Below, one piece after another: positions 42,930-52,020 of a DNA stretch of 64,000 nt. A program made the position numbers and the translations under genes. How positions within the stretch are numbered: position 1 is the stretch's first letter; the number at the start of each line of letters is the position of its first letter. This DNA is from Pseudarthrobacter phenanthrenivorans Sphe3 (lineage in GTDB: Bacteria; Actinomycetota; Actinomycetes; Actinomycetales; Micrococcaceae), in NCBI RefSeq assembly GCF_000189535.1, contig NC_015145.1, positions 434,001 through 498,000 of the forward strand. Reading direction: 5' to 3'. A model generated the notes under the pieces. The model saw only the letters and a program-made list of their open reading frames with translations, did no database searches and had not been told where the DNA came from.

Positions 42930-43553
42930 GTGAAAGTGGTGGGTAACGTGGAAACAGCTCCATGGGTTTGGGTGGTAGTTGCCGTTGTTGTGGTGGTGCT
43001 GGTTGTGCTGCTGCTGCTCGCGTCAGGGCGTCGGCGCAAGGCTATTCAGCAGAAGCGGGACGATGCCCACCGCGAGAAGGCCGCTGAGATCCGCCGCGAA
43101 GCCGAGAACAGGGAACTGGATGCGCGCGAGCGCGAGGCCAAGGCGACGCGCGCCAGGGCTGATGCGGAGCAGGCGCAGGTGGAGGCCGCCCGGCTGCGCC
43201 AGCAGGCCGACCAGCAGGCTTCCGAGGCCCGGACGCTTCGGGATGACGTAAATGAGCGGACCCGGAAAGCGGATGAAATTGACCCGGACATCAAGGGGGG
43301 CCGGGGCGATGGCAGCGGCCGCGATGGCACGGGCCCTGGCGGCACCACGGGTAATGCGCCTGCAGCTGCTGCGAGCCCGGCTGCCCGGGATGCGGCCCTT
43401 CGCGATGGCGGCGGGCCGGACGGTGCCCGCAATGATGCAGCACGTAATGACGGCGTCCACCGCGATGATGTCCGGAATGACCGCCTCGAGGACGGTTCCA
43501 ATCCAACAGGTGGCAGTCACGTGGATCGGGAGAATCCACGTTCGGGCATCTAG
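42930..43553 (+). CDS. Single-pass membrane protein with coiled coil, unknown function
   Basis: About 207 residues. The N-terminus has one strong Val/Leu-rich membrane segment (about residues 11-31), followed by basic R-R-R-K. A long charged coiled coil (about 38-120) is rich in Glu/Arg/Ala, e.g. A-E-N-R-E-L-D-A-R-E-R-E-A-K. The rest is Asp/Asn/Gly/Arg-rich with R-N-D repeats and looks disordered. The start may be GTG 42930 or GTG 42948; neither has a strong ribosome site. It is divergent from the 42761 operon and shares its TAAG/CTTA promoter region. Its stop overlaps the convergent gene at 43550 by 4 bases. Confidence 0.7.
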   Translation: MKVVGNVETAPWVWVVVAVVVVVLVVLLLLASGRRRKAIQQKRDDAHREKAAEIRREAENRELDAREREAKATRARADAEQAQVEAARLRQQADQQASEARTLRDDVNERTRKADEIDPDIKGGRGDGSGRDGTGPGGTTGNAPAAAASPAARDAALRDGGGPDGARNDAARNDGVHRDDVRNDRLEDGSNPTGGSHVDRENPRSGI

Positions 43554-44608
43554 CTTTCTGCGGTAGACGCAGGATTCCTTGGTTCCAGGACGGGGGAGGG
43601 AGTGACTCCTTCCCCCGTTCCCATGCCCTCAAGTACCTCCCGCACTGCGTCAGTGGACGCGGTTCTTGGCTCCCACCCCAGGATGCGGCGCGCCCTGCCG
43701 GTATCCATGACGGGGACGCCTGCCGCCATCTCCACCCATCCGGAATCCGTGGGCTGCAACCTCAACCTCCATGCCAGGCCCACCACGCCGTGAAGCAGTT
43801 TCATCGGGATCGGAAGGATCCTTTTGGCCCCCAGGATGCGCGCCAGCTCCTGTGGGGTCAGCACCGGCTCGGCGGCAACATTGAAGGCTCCGGAAGCCCG
43901 TTGGTCGACCACCCGCCAATAGGCGTCGGCCACATCATCGGCATGGACCGCTTGGAAAACCAGGTTGTCCGGGGCCGGAAGAAGCGGAATCCGAAGTTTG
44001 CCTGGCAGCAGCCGGGGGATCAGCGGACCAAGGAAGTATCGTCCGATTTCGCTTCCGGCATCCCGCTGGAAGATGAGGGCCGGCCGGAGCCGGGCAACCG
44101 AAATCCCCGGCTCCGCCGCCATGAAGGCGTCCAGGGCCTCTTCCTGCTCGGCCTTGTGCCGGCTGTAGTGCGAGCCGGCCATGCCGCGGGCAGGCCATGA
44201 TTCGTCGCTCCGCGGGTCCTTTGGGGCCTTGCTGTACGCCCCCACCGACGAGGCGCAGACGATGTGCTTCACGCCCGCCCTTCCGGCGGCCGCCAGAACG
44301 TTCCTGGTGCCGGTGACATTGGTCCGGTACAGCTGCTCCAGGTCCCGGTTGGGCTGGATCTGCCACGCAAGGTGAACTACGGAGTCCACGCCTGCCAGTG
44401 CGGCGTCAAGGAGCGGCTGGTCCTTGTCGAGTCCCACGTCCAAGGTGTGCCACTCCACGCCGGAGTAGGGGGCGGCGCCGGTGTCCGGACGCCGCCTGCT
44501 GATGCCGGTCAGTTTCAGGCTTCCCGGTTTTTCGGCAAGGTGGGTCTGAAGCCTGCGCAGCAGTGCGGTGCCGGCGTTTCCGCTGGCTCCCGTGATGGCA
44601 ATGTGCAT
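43550..44608 (-). CDS. NAD(P)-dependent epimerase/dehydratase family protein (extended SDR)
   Basis: A 352-residue extended SDR. The N-terminal cofactor site is T-G-A-S-G-N-A-G-T. The substrate part holds V-D-S-V-V-H-L-A-W, and the YxxxK pair is in H-Y-S-R-H-K, a change from the common Y-x-x-S-K. Such proteins act on nucleotide sugars or flavonoid/ketone-like substrates; none can be assigned here. AAGGAG precedes the ATG. A near-match to the LacI-type operator seen at 24066 lies about 27 bases upstream. The gene is not near enough to the heptose operon to call it an HldD. Confidence 0.82.
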   Translation of the reverse strand: MHIAITGASGNAGTALLRRLQTHLAEKPGSLKLTGISRRRPDTGAAPYSGVEWHTLDVGLDKDQPLLDAALAGVDSVVHLAWQIQPNRDLEQLYRTNVTGTRNVLAAAGRAGVKHIVCASSVGAYSKAPKDPRSDESWPARGMAGSHYSRHKAEQEEALDAFMAAEPGISVARLRPALIFQRDAGSEIGRYFLGPLIPRLLPGKLRIPLLPAPDNLVFQAVHADDVADAYWRVVDQRASGAFNVAAEPVLTPQELARILGAKRILPIPMKLLHGVVGLAWRLRLQPTDSGWVEMAAGVPVMDTGRARRILGWEPRTASTDAVREVLEGMGTGEGVTPSPVLEPRNPASTAES

Positions 44609-44634
44609 GTCAAGGACTCCTTGGCGTGGCTGGT

Positions 44635-44648
44635 CAGAAGCGCTTACA
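44635..44648 (-). promoter_or_regulatory. LacI-type operator-like half-perfect site
   Basis: CAGAAGCGCTTACA agrees with TGTAAGCGCTTACA (24066) at 11 of 14 positions, with the AAGCGCTTACA core intact. It is 27-40 bases upstream of the epimerase-like gene on the minus strand. Confidence 0.45.
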
Positions 44649-44680
44649 CACCGAGCCTAGTACCGCCAAGGATTGTTTTA

Positions 44681-44696
44681 TAAGCAACCTTATGAT
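44681..44696 (+). promoter_or_regulatory. TAAG-N4-CTTA promoter element of the sigma-factor gene, TATGAT -10 box
   Basis: TAAG-CAAC-CTTA at 44681-44692, with TATGAT at 44691-44696 starting on the second T of CTTA. The 12-base core is identical to the copy at 29117. The predicted start is ~50 bases before the sigma-factor ATG. Confidence 0.65.
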
Positions 44697-44753
44697 TTCC
44701 TACTTCTAAGTCTTGCCGCAGGCTTTCGGACCCGACCGAGGGAACCAACGACA

Positions 44754-45704
44754 ATGCCCGAATACTTTCCCGCACTTGCCGTGGATGCTACGCCTGTCCA
44801 CCAACAGCAGCCAGAAACCCCGAGAAAAAGCCGTTCCGGCAGCAGTGCCGGACGGCTTCGCCAGACGTTCGAAAACGATCTGGTCCTCGGCTACCTGGAC
44901 CTGGCCGAGGCGCTGGCTGCCCGCTTCGAGGCCCGCGGCCGCGAACGGGCAGACCTGAACCAGGTGGCATACCTCGGACTCGTTAAGGCTGCACGCGGTT
45001 TCGACCAGTCAAAGGGGGAAAGCTTCCCGGCCTACGCCGCCCCCACCATCACCGGAGAGCTGAAACGGTATCTTCGCGACCGCACCTGGGTGGTCCGCCC
45101 CCCGAGGTACATCCAGGACTTACGGACCCGGATGTTCCGGGCCGAGCCGGAGCTGACCCAGTCCCTGGGACGGAATCCCAGCGTGGCTGAACTGGCAGGG
45201 GCGCTGGATGAGGATCCGGCGGCAGTGCAGGAAGCCATTTCGGCGTCAAGTAGCATGCACCCGGACTCGCTGGACGCCGTCAACCCGCACTCGGACGCAC
45301 CGTCCATCGGCGAGGTGCTCGCGTGCCCCGAAACACCGCTGGAACGCCTTGAGGAGCTGGCCTGCCTGCGTGACGCGATCCAGGACCTGGACTCCGCGGA
45401 CCGGGAGCTCCTGTACCGCCGCTACTTCTGCGAAGAGACCCAGGTGCAGCTCGGGAAGCGGTTGGGCATGTCCCAGATGCAGGTTTCGCGCCGGCTTGCC
45501 CGCGTGCTGGTGGAGTTGCAGCGCAGGCTCGCAAGCACCGCAGTGCCAGGGGAGCAGGACGAAGCCCCCGGGAGCGCTACGCGCAGGACCGGCAGTGCCG
45601 CGGCTTCCGGCGCCTCCTTCCGGACAGTCCGGGGGGTGCCTGGCCCTGCTCCCTCACGCACGAGCCCGGCCCGCAGGGGCGCCGGCCGGGCACGGACCCG
45701 GTAG
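44754..45704 (+). CDS. RNA polymerase sigma factor, group 3 (SigB/SigF type)
   Basis: A 316-residue sigma factor. Region 2 has D-L-N-Q-V-A-Y-L-G-L-V-K-A-A and F-P-A-Y-A-A-P-T-I-T-G-E-L-K-R-Y-L-R-D. Region 3 starts at Q-D-L-R-T-R and region 4 ends with the helix-turn-helix Q-L-G-K-R-L-G-M-S-Q-M-Q-V-S-R-R-L. These match stress sigma factors of the B/F class. The first 45 residues are extra, and ~55 Ala/Ser/Arg-rich residues follow region 4. The frame opens earlier; ATG 44754 has GAGGGAA upstream. There is no anti-sigma gene next to it. The promoter carries the same element as dps, so it may control itself. Confidence 0.9.
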   Translation: MPEYFPALAVDATPVHQQQPETPRKSRSGSSAGRLRQTFENDLVLGYLDLAEALAARFEARGRERADLNQVAYLGLVKAARGFDQSKGESFPAYAAPTITGELKRYLRDRTWVVRPPRYIQDLRTRMFRAEPELTQSLGRNPSVAELAGALDEDPAAVQEAISASSSMHPDSLDAVNPHSDAPSIGEVLACPETPLERLEELACLRDAIQDLDSADRELLYRRYFCEETQVQLGKRLGMSQMQVSRRLARVLVELQRRLASTAVPGEQDEAPGSATRRTGSAAASGASFRTVRGVPGPAPSRTSPARRGAGRARTR

Positions 45705-45863
45705 CTCCCGATTCCCCCACAGGACCGCTGGAACAGGACGTCCCCGACCCGCCAGGAGGAGCATCAAGCAGCGACGCCAAGGCTATCTTGCCTGCTCAGG
45801 CCGGGGTGCCGAAGACGACCGGAAGGTGAGAAAAGCATCCGGCCCTGTTTAGGAGCAGCAGCA

Positions 45864-46418
45864 GTGGGGAACAGTGAGGGTATGGGAAGCTCCGTAACCT
45901 CCAAGCTCAGGGCTGTCCTGTTCGACCGGGACGGGACCCTGGTGGTCGATGTGCCCTACAACGGGGACCCCGATCTTGTCCGGCCGATGCCCGGCGCCAA
46001 GGCCGTCCTGGACGCGCTGCGCTCCGAGGGCATAGCAACCGGCGTGGTCAGCAACCAGTCCGGCATCGCCCGCGGCCTCATCACCCCTGAGGACGTTGCC
46101 GGCGTCAACGCACGGGTGGAGGAACTGTTGGGCCCTTTTGACGTCTGGGAAGTTTGCCCCCATGCCGAACAGGACGGCTGCCAGTGCCGGAAACCCGCGC
46201 CGGGAATGGTCCACAGCGCCTGCCGGAAACTCGGCGTCCCCGAGTCCCAGGCAGCGCTCATTGGCGACATCGGCGCCGACGTCAGGGCTGCCGAAGCAGC
46301 CGGTGCCACCGGCGTCCTGGTCCCCACCCCGGTAACCCTCCCCGAAGAAGTGGCTGATGCGCGCCTGGTGGCACCGGACCTGGCAGGGGCCGTGCTCCTG
46401 CTGCAGGAGGGGCGGTAA
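45864..46418 (+). CDS. gmhB: GmhB-like D-glycero-D-manno-heptose 1,7-bisphosphate phosphatase
   Basis: A 184-residue HAD subclass IIIA phosphatase. The catalytic pair is D21-R-D23-G-T. The zinc site is C98-x-H100 ... C106-x-C108 in C-P-H-A-E-Q-D-G-C-Q-C-R-K-P, the feature that marks GmhB. The metal-binding acid follows in I-G-D-I-G-A-D. It would remove the C7 phosphate of heptose 1,7-bisphosphate. GTG 45864 has AGGAG eight bases before it. The stop overlaps the next start by one base (TAATG). It is the first gene of a long coupled operon. Confidence 0.9.
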   Translation: MGNSEGMGSSVTSKLRAVLFDRDGTLVVDVPYNGDPDLVRPMPGAKAVLDALRSEGIATGVVSNQSGIARGLITPEDVAGVNARVEELLGPFDVWEVCPHAEQDGCQCRKPAPGMVHSACRKLGVPESQAALIGDIGADVRAAEAAGATGVLVPTPVTLPEEVADARLVAPDLAGAVLLLQEGR

Positions 46419-47506
46419 TGGGCCGCGTCCTGGTGGCTCGCCTGGACAGCATGGGCGATGTCCTGCTGGCCGGCCCTGCGGTCAGGGCCGTAGCCAACGG
46501 CAGGATCCCGGATGGCAGCAGGGCCAACCACGTAGTCCTGTTGTGCGGCAGGCAGGGGGAAGCTGCGGCCGGGATCCTGCCGGGAGTCTCGGAGGTCTAC
46601 AGCTGGGACAGCCCGTGGATCATGAACCCGGCGCCCAAGATGACTGGTCCGCACGCAGACCGGCTGATTGAGTACGTCCGGAACTCCCGGATCACCGAGG
46701 CCGTCATCCTCACCTCCTTCCACCAGTCGCCTTTGCCGCTCGCACTGCTGCTGCGGCTGGCCGGGGTGGAACGCATCACCGGAGCTTCCACCGACTATGC
46801 AGGGTCCCTCCTGGACGTCCGGCTCAAACCCGGGGAGGACTTCCCCGAGGACCAGCCGGAGGCCGAACGCGCCCTGGGCATCGCGGAGGCGGCGGGCTTC
46901 CGGCTTCCGGCAGCGGATGACGGCAAGCTCCGCCTCGCCTCCGTACCCGATGTCCGGGATCTCGTGGGCGAGGAGCCGTACGTGGTGGTCCACCCCGGCG
47001 CCGCCGTGCCCGCCAGGGCCTGGCCGCCGCTGCACCACGCAGCCGCCGTCGAACTCCTCCAGGGAGCCGGGCACCGGGTGGTGGTCACCGGCGGGCCGGG
47101 CGAAACCTCGCTCACAGCAACCGTGGCAGGTCCCTCGGCCCTGGACCTCGGCGGCCGCACCGACCTCCATACGCTGGCCGGCGTCATGTCCGGCGCCGAC
47201 GCCGTCGTCACCGGAAACACCGGTCCCGCCCACCTGGCCGCCGCTGTCGGCACACCCGTTGCCTGCCTTTTTTCACCGGTCGTGCCGGCCATCCGCTGGG
47301 CCCCGTACGGGGTTCCCCTGGAACTCCTGGGCGACCAGAACGCCGCCTGCAGGATGTCCCGCGCCAGGGTCTGTCCGGTTCCCGGCCACCCGTGCCTGGC
47401 CTCGGTTGCCCCGGAGGATGTGGTGGCAGCCGTGGAACGCCTCATGGGCGGAGTGAGCTCCTTCAGTACGCACGTCAGCACCCGTAGAAAGGCCCGCAAC
47501 AGATGA
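46418..47506 (+). CDS. Glycosyltransferase family 9 (heptosyltransferase-like)
   Basis: A 362-residue GT9 protein, the family of LPS heptosyltransferases. It opens V-L-V-A-R-L-D-S-M-G-D-V-L-L-A-G-P-A-V-R. The C-terminal domain has V-V-H-P-G-A-A-V-P-A-R-A-W-P and G-N-T-G-P-A-H-L-A-A-A-V-G-T-P, the nucleotide-heptose-binding signature. No signal peptide is seen, so it acts on the inner face of the membrane. Neighbouring GmhB, GmhA and HldE genes make an activated heptose as donor likely. A short polar tail follows the last motif. Confidence 0.9.
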   Translation: MGRVLVARLDSMGDVLLAGPAVRAVANGRIPDGSRANHVVLLCGRQGEAAAGILPGVSEVYSWDSPWIMNPAPKMTGPHADRLIEYVRNSRITEAVILTSFHQSPLPLALLLRLAGVERITGASTDYAGSLLDVRLKPGEDFPEDQPEAERALGIAEAAGFRLPAADDGKLRLASVPDVRDLVGEEPYVVVHPGAAVPARAWPPLHHAAAVELLQGAGHRVVVTGGPGETSLTATVAGPSALDLGGRTDLHTLAGVMSGADAVVTGNTGPAHLAAAVGTPVACLFSPVVPAIRWAPYGVPLELLGDQNAACRMSRARVCPVPGHPCLASVAPEDVVAAVERLMGGVSSFSTHVSTRRKARNR

Positions 47507-48537
47507 GAATCCTGCTCTGGCATGTCCACGGTTCCTGGACGGACGCCTTTGTCCGCGGCCGTCATGAATACCTCCTTCCCGTCCTGCCGGGAGGTGGTGC
47601 CTGGGGACTTGGCCGTGCCGGCAGGGACTGGCCTGCATCGGTGCGGGAGGTGGAGCTGGCAACGCTGGACGCGGAGTCCGTGGACGCCGTCGTCCTTCAA
47701 CGCCCGGAGGAAATCGAGGAACTGGCACGCGTACTGGGGCGACGGCCCGGCGTTGACCTGCCCGCTGCCTACCTGGAGCACAACACGCCCAAGGAGGGCT
47801 TTCCCTTCGCCCGGCACCCGCTCGCGGACCAGCGTGCCATCCCCCTGGTGCACGTGACGCATTTCAACAGGCTCGCCTGGGATAACGGCTCGGCCCGCAG
47901 CCTGGTGATCGAACACGGCATTCCGGACCCGGGACACCTCTACACTGGCGAACTGCCGGAACTGGGCGTGGTGGTCAATGAGCCTGTCCGGCGGGGCCGC
48001 GTTACGGGCACGGACCTGCTCCCCGCCTTCGCGTCCGTGGCACCGCTGCAGGTCTTCGGCATGAAGACGGACGGCCTGGCGGCCGCCGCAGGCATCGACC
48101 AGGCCCGGCTCACCTCCAGGGGCGACCTGAAAACCCTCGAACTGCACCGCGAACTGGCCCGCTGCCGGGTCTACGTACACCCCATGCGCTGGACCTCCCT
48201 GGGCTTGTCCCTCCTGGAAGCCATGCACTTGGGCATGCCGGTAGTTGCACTGGCCACCACCGAAGCGCCGCGGGCGGTGCCGCCGGAAGCCGGCGCCGTC
48301 TCCGCCGACATCGACGAGCTGCTTCGCTGCGCGCAGCGCCTTGTCGCCAATCCGGATGAGGCCCGACGGCGGGGAGTCGCCGCCCGTGAGGCTGCACTGG
48401 AACGTTACGGCCTGGGTAAGTTCCTTGACCGCTGGGATGAGCTCCTGGCGGATCTTGGCATGGAACCCGGCGGCCGCGGTATCAACGGCCGGGACGAGCG
48501 GATCCTCGTCCCGGCGCGAGAGAGGAAGACCCCATGA
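47503..48537 (+). CDS. Glycosyltransferase, GT-B fold (family unclear)
   Basis: A 344-residue protein, starting [12 protein letters not shown]. The C-terminal half has the GT-B donor-site pattern: [26 protein letters not shown], where the E is the usual donor-binding Glu. The N-terminal half is less typical (V-V-L-Q-R-P-E-E-I). Acceptor and donor are unknown. It is coupled to the genes before and after by 4-base overlaps. Confidence 0.8.
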   Translation: MRILLWHVHGSWTDAFVRGRHEYLLPVLPGGGAWGLGRAGRDWPASVREVELATLDAESVDAVVLQRPEEIEELARVLGRRPGVDLPAAYLEHNTPKEGFPFARHPLADQRAIPLVHVTHFNRLAWDNGSARSLVIEHGIPDPGHLYTGELPELGVVVNEPVRRGRVTGTDLLPAFASVAPLQVFGMKTDGLAAAAGIDQARLTSRGDLKTLELHRELARCRVYVHPMRWTSLGLSLLEAMHLGMPVVALATTEAPRAVPPEAGAVSADIDELLRCAQRLVANPDEARRRGVAAREAALERYGLGKFLDRWDELLADLGMEPGGRGINGRDERILVPARERKTP

Positions 48538-49787
48538 AAATCTCGATGATTTCCGAGCATGCCAGTCCGCTGGCGGCCCTGGGCGGGGTGGACGCCGGCG
48601 GGCAGAACGTGCACGTTGCCGCACTGTCCGAAGCATTGGCGAAGCGCGGCCACCACGTCACTGTCTACACCCGCAGGGACGCAACGGAGCTTCCCGCCAG
48701 GGTCAAGGTGGGAGGCCGCCTCGAGGTGGTCCACGTGGATGCCGGACCCGCCGCCCACGTTCCCAAGGACGAACTGCTGCCCTTCATGGGGGAGCTCGCG
48801 GACGGAGTTGCGAAGGACTGGGGCCGGCAGCCGCCGGATGTGGTGCACGGCCACTTCTGGATGTCGGGGCTGGCCGCGCTGGACGCCGCCAGGCGGCCGG
48901 ACGCCGGGTACCGGGTCCCCGTTATCCAGACGTTCCATGCACTGGGCACCGTCAAGCGCAGGCACCAGGGCGCCGAGGACACCAGCCCCCAGGAACGCCG
49001 CTGGCTGGAACCCGGGGTGGGGCGGTCCGCGGACCGCATTATCGCCACCTGCTCCGACGAGGTGTTTGAGCTGAAGGCCATGGGCATCAACACCGGCAAG
49101 ATCTCCATTGCGCCCTGCGGCGTCGACCTGGGCTTCTTCTCCGGCGAAGGGCCCGTTGCCCAGCGGCAGCGCCGGCACCGCATCCTCTCGGTGGGCCGGC
49201 TGGTGCCGCGCAAGGGCGTGGACCTGGTGATCCGGGCGCTGCCCTTCCTGCGGGAAGCAGGCTTCGACGACGTGGAACTCCTGATCGTGGGCGGCGGCGG
49301 GGACTCCGGGGTGCTTCACGCTGATCCGGAAGTACGCCGCCTGCTGGAGCTCGCCGCCGAGCTCGGCGTTGCCGGGCAGGTGCGGCTGCAGGGCCAGGTA
49401 TCACGGGCTGAGATGCCCGGGATCTTCCGCAGTGCCGATGCCGTGGTGTGCGCCCCATGGTACGAGCCTTTCGGCATCGTCCCGCTCGAAGCGATGGCGT
49501 GCGGCGTGCCTGTGGTGGCAGCGGCAGTGGGCGGCCTTCGCGACACCGTGGTGGACCGGGGGACCGGACTGCACGTGCCGCCCCGCGACCCGGAGGCGAT
49601 CGCTTCCGCCTTGGCCGTGCTGCTGGACAACCCCGCCCTGCGGACCGAGCTGGGACAGGCCGGCATGCTCCGCGCCAGGACCCGCTACTCCTGGGACAGG
49701 GTGGCTGCGGAAACCGAGAAGGCCTATCAGCTGGCGGTGGCAGGAGCTCCCGCCGCCGTGGCCCCGATGGAAGGAGCGGCACTGTGA
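48534..49787 (+). CDS. Glycosyltransferase family 4
   Basis: A 417-residue GT4. The N-terminal domain opens [11 protein letters not shown] and has [12 protein letters not shown], the loop seen in MshA/sucrose-synthase-like GT4 enzymes. The donor-site motif is in [20 protein letters not shown], the E-x7-E pattern of retaining enzymes. Start and stop overlap the neighbouring genes (ATGA and GTGA). Transfer of a sugar to a heptose-containing glycan is inferred from the operon. Confidence 0.9.
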   Translation: MKISMISEHASPLAALGGVDAGGQNVHVAALSEALAKRGHHVTVYTRRDATELPARVKVGGRLEVVHVDAGPAAHVPKDELLPFMGELADGVAKDWGRQPPDVVHGHFWMSGLAALDAARRPDAGYRVPVIQTFHALGTVKRRHQGAEDTSPQERRWLEPGVGRSADRIIATCSDEVFELKAMGINTGKISIAPCGVDLGFFSGEGPVAQRQRRHRILSVGRLVPRKGVDLVIRALPFLREAGFDDVELLIVGGGGDSGVLHADPEVRRLLELAAELGVAGQVRLQGQVSRAEMPGIFRSADAVVCAPWYEPFGIVPLEAMACGVPVVAAAVGGLRDTVVDRGTGLHVPPRDPEAIASALAVLLDNPALRTELGQAGMLRARTRYSWDRVAAETEKAYQLAVAGAPAAVAPMEGAAL

Positions 49788-50494
49788 CTGCAGAATGGTC
49801 CCTTCGGGAAGCCGACGTGCGGATGCTGGCCACGCCTGTGCCGCTGCCCGCCGTTCTCCCCGGTCCCGGGTTCGTGGACCCGGTGGGCGCAGACGTTGTG
49901 CAGACCCATCTGGACAGCGTGCTCCCGGCCCTGGAGTCGTTGCGCGGCCAGTCCGGCCGCCTCGCGGACTGGGGCGTGGAACTGGCCCAGCGGCTGCTGC
50001 GGGGGCAGCGCCTCCTCGCCGCGGGAAACGGCGGCTCGGCAGCTGAAGCGCAGCACCTCACGGCTGAGCTGGTGGGAAGGTTCGACGGCGAGCGCGTGCC
50101 TTTTTCCGCGATCTCCCTGCATGCGGAGTCCTCTGCCGTGACGGCGATCGCCAACGACTACGGCTACGACGACGTCTTTGCCCGACAGGTGCGTGCGCAT
50201 GGCCGCTCCGGCGACGTCCTCATGCTGCTGTCCACCAGCGGCAAGAGTCCGAACCTGCTGCGTGCCGCCGACGCCGCCTCGAAACTGAACATCACCACGT
50301 GGGCACTTACCGGTGCCGGACCCAATCCGTTGGCGGAAGCCTGCGACGAAGCCGTGATGATCGACGCCCTTAACGCCAACGCGCAGGAAGGGCACCTGAT
50401 CGCCCTGCATGCGATGTGCCGGGTCTTCGACCTCGAAGTCGGCCGCCGCGGCGCTCCTGACGCCGGGTTGCCGAGGCGGGGAGGCAGGGCATGA
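49784..50494 (+). CDS. gmhA: GmhA-like sedoheptulose 7-phosphate isomerase (SIS domain)
   Basis: A 236-residue SIS-domain isomerase that would turn sedoheptulose 7-phosphate into D-glycero-D-manno-heptose 7-phosphate, the first step of heptose synthesis. It has [18 protein letters not shown] and [11 protein letters not shown], which bind the sugar phosphate. The catalytic Glu in T-A-E-L and the His in Q-E-G-H-L match GmhA. It has ~30 more N-terminal residues than E. coli GmhA. The start is GTG, overlapping the GT4 stop. Confidence 0.92.
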   Translation: MTAEWSLREADVRMLATPVPLPAVLPGPGFVDPVGADVVQTHLDSVLPALESLRGQSGRLADWGVELAQRLLRGQRLLAAGNGGSAAEAQHLTAELVGRFDGERVPFSAISLHAESSAVTAIANDYGYDDVFARQVRAHGRSGDVLMLLSTSGKSPNLLRAADAASKLNITTWALTGAGPNPLAEACDEAVMIDALNANAQEGHLIALHAMCRVFDLEVGRRGAPDAGLPRRGGRA

Positions 50495-51945
50495 GGATCG
50501 TAGTGGTTGGGGACGTCATGCTGGACGTCGACCTCTCCGGTGAGGCTACCCGGCTCAGCCCGGACGCGCCGGTTCCCGTGGTGGACGTTTCCAGGGTCAA
50601 GCGGCGCGCCGGCGGGGCCGGGCTGGTGGCCCGGATGCTTGCAGGCGACGGCTGGCCCGTCACCCTGGTGACCGTCCTGGGCGATGACGACGCCGGCCGG
50701 CAGCTCGAAGCGCACCTCGCCGGGGTACGGCTTGTGTCGGGCCCCAGCGGCCACCCTTCCCCGGTGAAGACACGGGTCAGGGCAGGATCGCATGCGGTGG
50801 TCCGTTTCGACCAGGGATGCGAAAAATCCCCCGTTCCCGCCGTGAGTCCCGCTATGCTCCGCGCCGTGGAGACGGCCGGGGTGATCATCGTGGCGGACTA
50901 CGGCCGCGGCCTTGCCGCCAATCCCCAGCTCCGTGACCTCCTGGCCCGGCTGGCCGGCCGAGTTCCCATTATTTGGGACCCGCACCCCGCCGGTGCGGAT
51001 CCGGTTCCCGGCGTAGCCGTGGTGACGCCCAACCTTGCGGAGGCCGCCAAGGCAGCCCAGTCCCGCTTGGCAGCCAGGGCTACAGAGTCCCCGGAAGGCG
51101 AGGAACAGGACCCCGCCGTCAGCGCCGGCCGGATCCTGCTGGAGCAATGGCGCAGCCGTGCCGTCCTGGTCACCAAGGGCGAGCACGGAGCGGTACTCCT
51201 GCGTGCGGGCAGTGATTCTCCCCACCACGTTCCGGCGCCGCGGGTGGAAGCGGGTGATCCCTGCGGTGCGGGGGACCGCCTGGCCGCCAGCCTGGCGGTG
51301 CACCTCCTGGCTGGCCGGAACCTTGAGGAAGCCGCCGCGCTGGCAGTCCATGACGCGGCAGATTTCCTGGCCAGCGGGGGCGTCTCCGCCCTGCCTGACA
51401 CTGTTGCAGCGGATCCCGGAGCGCCCGCCGCTGTCGATTCCGGCCCGGGCATACGGAAGCCGCGGAGCCAGGGCGCCGGCAAACGCCGCGGCAGTGAGCC
51501 ACTGCTGCTGGCCCGCGCTGTGCGGGACAACGGCGGCACGGTGGTGGCAACGGGCGGCTGCTTCGACCTGCTGCACGCCGGCCACGTCCGGTCCCTGGCA
51601 GCAGCCCGGGAACTGGGGGACTGCCTGATCGTCTGCCTCAACTCGGACGATTCGGTGCGCCGGCTCAAGGGTCCGGAGCGTCCCATCATCGGCCAGCAGG
51701 ACAGGGCAGAACTGCTGCTGGCCATGGAATGCGTGGACGCCGTCATGATCTTCGACGAAGACACTCCGGAGGCTGCCCTGGAACGCCTTCGCCCGGACAT
51801 TTGGGTCAAGGGCGGCGATTACAAGGGCGCCCGCCTGCCGGAGGCCGACCTCGTGGAGAAGTGGGGAGGACGCTGCCTCACTGTCCCCTACCACCCTGCC
51901 CGTTCCACTACCGGCCTCGCCGATGCACTGGCCAAGGTCAGCTGA
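50491..51945 (+). CDS. HldE-like fusion 1: PfkB-type kinase plus nucleotidyltransferase, kinase loop altered
   Basis: A 484-residue fusion of a PfkB kinase (about 1-305) and a cytidylyltransferase-like domain (about 345-484). The second domain has H362-A-G-H365, L-N-S-D-D-S-V-R-R-L and W-V-K-G-G-D-Y, so the nucleotidyl activity looks intact. The kinase keeps V-G-D-V-M-L-D and D-P-C-G-A-G-D-R. However, its sugar loop reads G41-G-A-G-L-V-A-R, not the G-G-A-A-N-x-A of HldE, and the following K-x-R segment differs too. It may use a different sugar or be a weak kinase. It is the shorter and less canonical of two such proteins in one operon. Confidence 0.85.
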   Translation: MRIVVVGDVMLDVDLSGEATRLSPDAPVPVVDVSRVKRRAGGAGLVARMLAGDGWPVTLVTVLGDDDAGRQLEAHLAGVRLVSGPSGHPSPVKTRVRAGSHAVVRFDQGCEKSPVPAVSPAMLRAVETAGVIIVADYGRGLAANPQLRDLLARLAGRVPIIWDPHPAGADPVPGVAVVTPNLAEAAKAAQSRLAARATESPEGEEQDPAVSAGRILLEQWRSRAVLVTKGEHGAVLLRAGSDSPHHVPAPRVEAGDPCGAGDRLAASLAVHLLAGRNLEEAAALAVHDAADFLASGGVSALPDTVAADPGAPAAVDSGPGIRKPRSQGAGKRRGSEPLLLARAVRDNGGTVVATGGCFDLLHAGHVRSLAAARELGDCLIVCLNSDDSVRRLKGPERPIIGQQDRAELLLAMECVDAVMIFDEDTPEAALERLRPDIWVKGGDYKGARLPEADLVEKWGGRCLTVPYHPARSTTGLADALAKVS

Positions 51946-52020
51946 CGGGCTGCCCGGTACGGCAGCAGCCACCATTTCAAGTTTTCCCAGTGATTTGTTT
52001 TTCCCAGTGAAAGGAACACC

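Noticed and set aside
43550..44608. HldD-type heptose epimerase for the nearby heptose operon
   Set aside because: It is on the other strand, outside the operon, and its H-Y-S-R-H-K catalytic region and overall sequence are not HldD-like.
46795..48636. Minus-strand open frame of 613 codons
   Set aside because: It lies opposite three glycosyltransferase-operon genes with clear motifs and 4-base overlaps. Its sequence is Arg/Gly/Pro-rich without domains, as expected for a shadow frame in GC-rich DNA.
50164..51975. Minus-strand open frame of 603 codons
   Set aside because: Shadow of gmhA and the first HldE-like gene; no recognisable motifs.
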